Source: DATFFO01 sp963772815 (GTDB lineage: Bacteria > Actinomycetota > Acidimicrobiia > Spongiisociales > ZC4RG35). Taken from it: a stretch of 64,000 bases of DNA. Positions 59,467 to 64,000 of the stretch are shown in pieces. The position numbers and the translations under genes were made by a program. Location: the NCBI GenBank assembly GCA_963772815.1, contig CAVYYV010000006.1:248001-312000 (forward strand), given 5' to 3'. Positions within the stretch are counted from its first letter, which is position 1. Each line of letters begins with the position of its first letter. The notes beneath the pieces are model-generated. The model did no database searches and was not told the origin of the DNA. It was given only the letters and a program-made list of their open reading frames with translations.

Positions 59467-60077
59467 AGGCGCGCCTGATGCGGTTCCGGCTCGTCTTGGG
59501 CGGTCTCCGTCATGTCCCGAACGGGCTCGTCCAGAATGGCCCGGACCAGCTGGAAGTCGTCACGCATGGCGGTGGTCACCCGATCCCCTCCCCGCAGGGC
59601 GGCGGCCGGATGAAAGGTCGGCACCAGCGTCGAGTCGAGCCACCACGGGTATGAGCGACCGCGCAGCCGGGTAATGCCCGTACTGGTGCGGAGCAGCAGC
59701 TTGGTGGCGAAGTTGCCCAGAGTCACGACCACCCGGGGGCGAATCAGCCTTATCTGCTCGCGCAGGTAACCCTTGCAGCATTCGATCTCGTCCGGGAGCG
59801 GGTCGCGATTGTTGGGCGGACGGCACTTGAGCACATTGGCGATGTAAACCGACGGGCGGTCGATCCCGATCTCTGCCAGGAGCTGGTCCAGCAGCTGACC
59901 TGCCCGTCCCACGAAGGGCTCCCCTTGCAGGTCCTCGTTGCGGCCGGGAGCCTCTCCCACGAACACCACCTTGGCCTCGGGAGAGCCGACGCCGAACACG
60001 ACATTGGTACGTGACTCCGACAATCGGCACTTGGTGCAAGCCTCGGCCTCCACCCGCAGCTCGTCCAGTTCGATCAA
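59457..60077 (-). CDS. Uracil-DNA glycosylase family 4 (Fe-S type)
   Basis: 206 residues. CTKCRL at the start and later Cys in VLKCRPPNN and IECCKGYL match the four [4Fe-4S] ligands of family 4. The catalytic motif region is GEAPGRNEDLQGEPFVGRAG, and the late motif is FHPAAAL. It removes uracil from DNA. The start is uncertain: TTG 60077, preceded by AGAGGTG, fits the conserved N-terminus best. It heads the udg-tsaE-tsaB-rimI-tsaD chain. Confidence 0.9.
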   Translation of the reverse strand: MIELDELRVEAEACTKCRLSESRTNVVFGVGSPEAKVVFVGEAPGRNEDLQGEPFVGRAGQLLDQLLAEIGIDRPSVYIANVLKCRPPNNRDPLPDEIECCKGYLREQIRLIRPRVVVTLGNFATKLLLRTSTGITRLRGRSYPWWLDSTLVPTFHPAAALRGGDRVTTAMRDDFQLVRAILDEPVRDMTETAQDEPEPHQARLWT

Positions 60078-60141
60078 CGCATCACCTCTGGCCTCAGACG
60101 CCCCAAGAGCTCCAGTGGCCCGTCCACTCGCATCGGGCCCA

Positions 60142-61035
60142 TTATGGCCGCGAAGCGCGGATGGCCGCCTCCAGCGCACGCCCGGTGGCCTCCCAGCCCG
60201 CTTCGGCCACGACATCGGGATCCGCTTCGGCCCGCCCGCAGGAGGCCGCGAAGACGACATCACCGTCGTGGCTGGTATGAACCGGCCTGACACACACGGC
60301 CAGAGCGTCATGGCCGCGCACCGCCATGCGACGGAGCTTGATGCGGGTCATGGCCGCATCTGTCGCGACCATGACCAAGGTCGTCCGCTCCAGGGGGCTG
60401 GGTGGTGCCTGGGGTGGGCCCGGAACCAGAGCGCCTCCGGTCAGGGCCTCACCCTCGAGAGTGAAGACATCGCCGACGGCATTGACTACCGCCAGCGCCC
60501 CAACCATGAACCCCTCACGCCGGACCAGGGCGCTACCTAGACCCCCGGGCCCAACCGCCTCGATCCCCCGCCAACCCGCCACCAACGTTCCTGTTCCGGC
60601 CCCCACCCGACCCTGCTCCACCGGTTCGGAGGTGGCGTCGCGATAGGCGGCCGCGCCATCCGCCGGGCCGGGGCGCACGGTCCCGTCACCGGTCATGAGG
60701 TCGTATACGACTGCGGCAGGGACGATGGGAACCGGCCCCATCAGGGCGGGGTGGCCCCTGCCCTCCGCCTCTAGCGCGGCCATCACACCGTCTGCCGCCG
60801 CCAGGCCGAACGCAGAGCCCCCCGTGAGGAGGACTGCCTGGGCGGACTCCACCGACATGCCCGGTTCCAGCAGCGCCGCCTCACGCGAGCCCGGGGCGGC
60901 TCCCCTGAACTCGGCCGTGACCACATTGGGCTCGGGAAGCACGATCACCGTGCAGCCCGTCTGGGCCACCGGATTCGTCGAGTGGCCGACTCTGACACCG
61001 GGCACAGCCGTGAGAGTGCCGTTGCCTCTATTCAC
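60142..61035 (-). CDS. P1/DmpA family (S58) protein
   Basis: 297 residues: TAVPGVRVGHST, the glycine-rich LLTGGSAFGLAAADGVMAAL, GAGTGTLVAGW, and VVNAVGDVF before the usual autocleavage region. Members are Ntn-type aminopeptidases or amidases, such as DmpA and nylon-oligomer hydrolase EIII. The physiological substrate is unknown. GTG 61035 follows GAGGAG. Confidence 0.88.
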   Translation of the reverse strand: MNRGNGTLTAVPGVRVGHSTNPVAQTGCTVIVLPEPNVVTAEFRGAAPGSREAALLEPGMSVESAQAVLLTGGSAFGLAAADGVMAALEAEGRGHPALMGPVPIVPAAVVYDLMTGDGTVRPGPADGAAAYRDATSEPVEQGRVGAGTGTLVAGWRGIEAVGPGGLGSALVRREGFMVGALAVVNAVGDVFTLEGEALTGGALVPGPPQAPPSPLERTTLVMVATDAAMTRIKLRRMAVRGHDALAVCVRPVHTSHDGDVVFAASCGRAEADPDVVAEAGWEATGRALEAAIRASRP

Positions 61036-61045
61036 AAGCCGCTCC

Positions 61046-61585
61046 TCATCGTGGCCGCCAATACACGCCACGCTCTCGTTGCAACAGACCCGCTCCGACC
61101 AGTTCCCTACGCAGCCAGGCGGTGTCTTCGTGGGCGCGGGCGATGAGCTCGTTCACCTGGGACTCGGGCATCCGCCGACCGGGCGGAAATCGCTCCACCA
61201 GCCAGTGGAGGATCACGTCCCGCTTGCTCCGCTTGGCGGGAATCTCGACCAGCCGGTCGCCGTGCACGAACGACCGCATCACGGCGGCGTCGTGTTCCTC
61301 GGCCCGAGCGACATGGTGGGTCGGGGAAGCGAGGATGGCCCGGCTCATCTCATTCAGACGGGCCGACTCGAGGCTGTAGCGCCTCGTCGTCCCGTCTGCG
61401 GCCACGCTCACGAGGCCGACCTCTCGCAGTCGGCCGAGATGATGGCTGACAGTCGGCTCGCGGAGATCGAGGAGCTCGGCCAACTCGCCCACACTGGCCG
61501 GGCGCCGGGAGAGCAAGCCGACGATCTCGAGACGGCTTCGATCGGCCATGGCCTTGTAGAAGTCGAGCAGAACAGGAAGATTCAC
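61046..61585 (-). CDS. ArsR-type regulator with DUF2087 domain
   Basis: 179 residues. The winged-helix (about 8-80) contains AMADRSRLEIVGLLSRRPA and LREPTVSHHLGRLREVGL. The C-terminal half (KRSKRDVILHWLVERFPPGRRMPE with some omitted) matches DUF2087, common after ArsR-like HTH in Actinobacteria and Firmicutes. GTG 61585 was chosen because TAAACT stands 8 nt upstream; the repeated GATA sequence beside it may be the operator. The signal is unknown. Confidence 0.85.
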   Translation of the reverse strand: MNLPVLLDFYKAMADRSRLEIVGLLSRRPASVGELAELLDLREPTVSHHLGRLREVGLVSVAADGTTRRYSLESARLNEMSRAILASPTHHVARAEEHDAAVMRSFVHGDRLVEIPAKRSKRDVILHWLVERFPPGRRMPESQVNELIARAHEDTAWLRRELVGAGLLQRERGVYWRPR

Positions 61586-61643
61586 AGACAGCAAGTTTAG
61601 ACGACTATCTATCTTTGCGTGACTCCGTTGTTGGAGGAAACGC

Positions 61644-62711
61644 CTAGGCGTGGCGACGCGGCACACGCGCGCCGATGGCACACACGATCTCATAGGAGAT
61701 GGTGCCGACCAGGCGTGCCCAATCATCGGCCGTCACCTCCTCGTCGCCCTGTCGGCCGATCAGCACCACCTCGTCACCCACGCGGACGGGGTCGTTACCC
61801 ATGTCTACGACGATCTGGTCCATGGTGACGGTGCCGGCCAACGGGTGCCGCCTCCCACCGATGAGCACCTCGCCGGAATCGGAGAGCAGGCGGGGCATCC
61901 CGTCGGCATAGCCGATGGGCACGGTGGCAACCGTGGACTCGGCGCCAAGAGCCCGACGCCTGCCGTACGAGGGCCGTGATCCGGCCGGCAACCGCCGCAC
62001 ATATGACACCCGTGACACGACCCTCATGGCAGGGCGGAGCTCCACCACCTGCCGGGTCTCGGGGCAGGGATGAAGTCCATAGGTGCCCAGGCCCACCCTT
62101 ACCAGGTCGGCCCGGGCCCGGGGGAACAGGACTGCCCCGGCGGTGTTGGCGAGATGGAACGGAACGTTCAGCCCGGCCACGGCCCGGCGAAAGTGCTCGA
62201 TCTGGAGGCCGGTGAAGTCCGGATCCTCGTCGGCCACGGCGAAATGGGTCCAAATCGCACCCAGACGGAGGGGAGGGAGGATCGCCCCGACCAGGTCGGC
62301 CAGGGCCTCGGCGGGGGCGCCAACCCGGTGCATTCCCGTGTCGAGCTTGACATGGACGTCCAGCGGACCCTCGGCTTCTCTGGCAAGGGCGGAGATGAAC
62401 TCGGAGCGGTAGGCAGTCGGGGTCAGGCGCCAGTGCACCACCTCGGGAGCATCGCCCACCCGCGGCTCCGAGAGGAGCAGGATAGGTGATTCCACACCGG
62501 CCTCTCTCAACCTGACACCCTCCTCGACCAGTGCTACAGCCAACCACGAGGCCCCCGCCTCCAGCGCGGCCTCGGCGACGGGAACGTCCCCGTGGCCGTA
62601 GGCATCGGCTTTGACGACGGTGCACATGGCGGCGGGGGCAACCAGATCCGCCAGGACCGACACGTTGTGACGAATTGCATCGAGGTCGATCTCGGCTCGG
62701 GTGGGTCTCAC
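61644..62711 (-). CDS. alr: Alanine racemase
   Basis: 355 residues, fold type III PLP enzyme. The Schiff-base lysine is Lys34 in VVKADAYGHG, with HVKLDTGMHRVG, and the C-terminal beta domain has VPIGYADGMPR and GTVTMDQIVVDMG. The second catalytic base, a Tyr, is expected in PSYGRR. It makes D-alanine for peptidoglycan. GTG 62711 leads into RAEIDLDAIRHN, the usual start; the longer open frame upstream is antisense to the kinase gene. Confidence 0.96.
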   Translation of the reverse strand: MRPTRAEIDLDAIRHNVSVLADLVAPAAMCTVVKADAYGHGDVPVAEAALEAGASWLAVALVEEGVRLREAGVESPILLLSEPRVGDAPEVVHWRLTPTAYRSEFISALAREAEGPLDVHVKLDTGMHRVGAPAEALADLVGAILPPLRLGAIWTHFAVADEDPDFTGLQIEHFRRAVAGLNVPFHLANTAGAVLFPRARADLVRVGLGTYGLHPCPETRQVVELRPAMRVVSRVSYVRRLPAGSRPSYGRRRALGAESTVATVPIGYADGMPRLLSDSGEVLIGGRRHPLAGTVTMDQIVVDMGNDPVRVGDEVVLIGRQGDEEVTADDWARLVGTISYEIVCAIGARVPRRHA

Positions 62712-62797
62712 GGCCCCAATCTTCGCATCACTGGATTGCGATGGGGAGGGGCGCGGAGAAACAGCCTGTCCCCGGCCCTCACGGGCCGCCGGGTCAG

Positions 62798-62803
62798 TAG
62801 CCT
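62798..62803 (+). promoter_or_regulatory. -10 box for leaderless histidine kinase gene
   Basis: TAGCCT ends 7 nt before ATG 62811. Confidence 0.5.
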
Positions 62804-62810
62804 CCAACTC

Positions 62811-64000
62811 ATGGTGGCGTCGATCCACGATCACGACGGTGACAGCCTTCACCAGCTGGAGGCCCTCTATCACCTGGCGGTGGAGCTGTCCCGGCTGCGA
62901 GATGTCGACTCCGTGCTCGATGTCGCCCTCACCCACTGCCTCGACCTGACCGATTCCCAGTTCGGCTTCATCGGCCTGGGTGGGGATCACGAGTCCGCCA
63001 TGGAGATTGCCGCAATCCAAGGGTTCCACCCGTCGGCAGACTTCTTCCACAGCCACCGCCTCATCCCGCTGCGGCCCAACTTGTTCGCCAACGCCGTGCT
63101 GGAGAACCGGCCCGTCCGCTCGGTCGACGCCCGGCTCGATCCGGTGCGGGTCGGACAGCCCCGCGGCCACCCGGAGGTTCGCACTTTCCTCGGAGTCCCC
63201 CTGCGGATCAATGACGAGCCAATCGGGATGATCGGGGTTGCGAATCGTCCCGACCCCTACGAGGACGGGCACGAGCGGCTTCTTCTCACCTATGCGGCGC
63301 AAGTGGCGATCGTGATCGCCAACGCCCAGCTGTATGAACGCTTGGAGCTGGCCAACGACGTCCTCGAAGGAACCGTGGAAGAGCGTACCGCCCAACTGAA
63401 GGCGACCAGTGAGGAGTTGGCCGAGAAGGCCGGTGAGCTCCAGCGAGTCTTGACCGAGACCGTCGATGCCCAGGAACAAGAGCGCCAGCGCATTGCCCGC
63501 GACATACACGACGGAATCAACCAGCTCTTGATCGCGGCCATGCTCGAGCTCACCTCCGGTCAAAGACGACTGGAGATTGGAGCCGAGGCGGAAGCCGGCG
63601 AGGCGCTCAACGCTGCGCACGACATCCTGCGTCAGGTCGAGGCGGAGATCCGCCGGGTGGTCCACGACCTCCACCCCCCGGTTCTCGAAGGGCTGGGGCT
63701 GGCCGCGGCGATCCGCCGCCTGGTCGACGAGTTCTCCCAGCAGTCCGGGCTCGCGTGCAGCGCCTCCGTCGACGGAGAGGACATGCGCCTCTCACCCAGC
63801 CTGGAAGTTGGGGCCTACCGCATCCTCCAGGAGTCGATCCACAACGTGGCCTCCCACGCCGAAGCCACCAAGCTGATGGTCACGCTGAGATTCAGCGAGG
63901 AACACCTGGAACTGGAAGTGGCAGACAACGGAGTGGGCTTCGATCCCGAAACCATCCTGGCCCTGCCCGACGGCCACCTGGGGATGCGCAGCATGCATCA
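62811..64000 (+). CDS. GAF-domain sensor histidine kinase (HisKA_3 type), cut by window end
   Basis: 396 residues are present and the frame is open at the window end. A GAF domain (about 15-180: SQFGFIGLGGDH, RTFLGVPLRINDEPIGMIGV) is followed by a coiled coil (180-225), then the dimerisation/phospho-acceptor helix with His233 in RIARDIHDGINQLL and the start of HATPase_c (ILQESIHNVASHAEA near 340, DNGVGFDPETI near 378). The NarL/DesK-type kinase suggests a response regulator just beyond the window. There is no membrane segment, so it senses a cytosolic signal. It is divergent from alr with 99 bp between. Confidence 0.93.
   Translation, partial: MVASIHDHDGDSLHQLEALYHLAVELSRLRDVDSVLDVALTHCLDLTDSQFGFIGLGGDHESAMEIAAIQGFHPSADFFHSHRLIPLRPNLFANAVLENRPVRSVDARLDPVRVGQPRGHPEVRTFLGVPLRINDEPIGMIGVANRPDPYEDGHERLLLTYAAQVAIVIANAQLYERLELANDVLEGTVEERTAQLKATSEELAEKAGELQRVLTETVDAQEQERQRIARDIHDGINQLLIAAMLELTSGQRRLEIGAEAEAGEALNAAHDILRQVEAEIRRVVHDLHPPVLEGLGLAAAIRRLVDEFSQQSGLACSASVDGEDMRLSPSLEVGAYRILQESIHNVASHAEATKLMVTLRFSEEHLELEVADNGVGFDPETILALPDGHLGMRSMH

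Noticed and set aside
62712..63674. N-terminal extension of the alanine racemase frame
   Set aside because: Antisense to the GAF histidine kinase; alr begins at GTG 62711 with its usual N-terminus.

Overview
The window is 64 kb of dense, high-GC chromosomal DNA from an actinobacterium. The gene complement fits the phylum: a fused 2-oxoglutarate decarboxylase (kgd), polyphosphate glucokinase, F420-type enzymes (two Ddn-like proteins and one LLM-class oxidoreductase), DinB and mycothiol-type enzymes, a MaoC/HadAB-type protein between rpmG and secE, and frequent GTG/TTG starts. A lineage near Acidimicrobiia is my guess, not a proof. I see no insertion sequence, prophage or CRISPR array.

Layout. 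1-10 kb: end of a hydrolase gene, a small zinc-ribbon gene coupled to a NUDIX/histidine-phosphatase fusion, a UPF0316 membrane protein, a duplicated intergenic repeat, kgd, and a heterodimeric ABC exporter. 10-19.8 kb: small enzymes, a HerA-like ATPase split by a frameshift, a principal-type sigma factor, a 38-bp tandem repeat with G-quadruplex motifs in front of a YyaL-type protein, ctaA, and a cysteine-synthase-like gene. 20-24 kb: ECF sigma/anti-sigma pair, a RodZ-like protein, a selenocysteine tRNA, hemerythrin-like and DinB proteins. 24-37 kb: central metabolism (maeB, ppgK, gnd, serB), hflX, and pepN. 37.6-46.1 kb: the translation locus rplL-rplJ-rplA-(ddn)-rplK-nusG-secE-tRNA-Trp-[anti-sigma/sigma/hadAB-like]-rpmG-tuf-tRNA-Met-Thr-Tyr, all on the minus strand except the inserted ddn-like gene. 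46-54 kb: htpX, lipoprotein, midA-like, glgA, and a regulator/MFS/esterase operon with a clear operator. 54-64 kb: groES-groEL with two CIRCE-like sites, the tsaD-rimI-tsaB-tsaE-udg chain, a DmpA-family protein, an ArsR-type regulator, alr, and the start of a GAF histidine kinase that runs off the end.

Gene expression. About 20 genes have a TANNNT box ending 5-9 nt before the start codon, with no Shine-Dalgarno sequence. This points to widespread leaderless transcription, and it fixed many of the starts chosen here. Inside operons, stop and start codons commonly overlap (ATGA, GTGA, TTGA).

Most notable: the tandem G-quadruplex repeat placed upstream of the yyaL -10 box; a tRNA-Sec without any sel gene nearby; tuf with third positions almost entirely G or T, unlike every neighbour; a ddn-like gene inserted backwards between rplK and rplA; a 14-codon reading frame behind a near-perfect Shine-Dalgarno; and three single-base frameshifts (HerA-like gene, rplA, rplJ tail), at least one of which (rplA) probably reflects an assembly error. 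I did not find a convincing new multi-gene system. The closest candidates are the G4 repeat promoter and the short-peptide locus near 20.1 kb.
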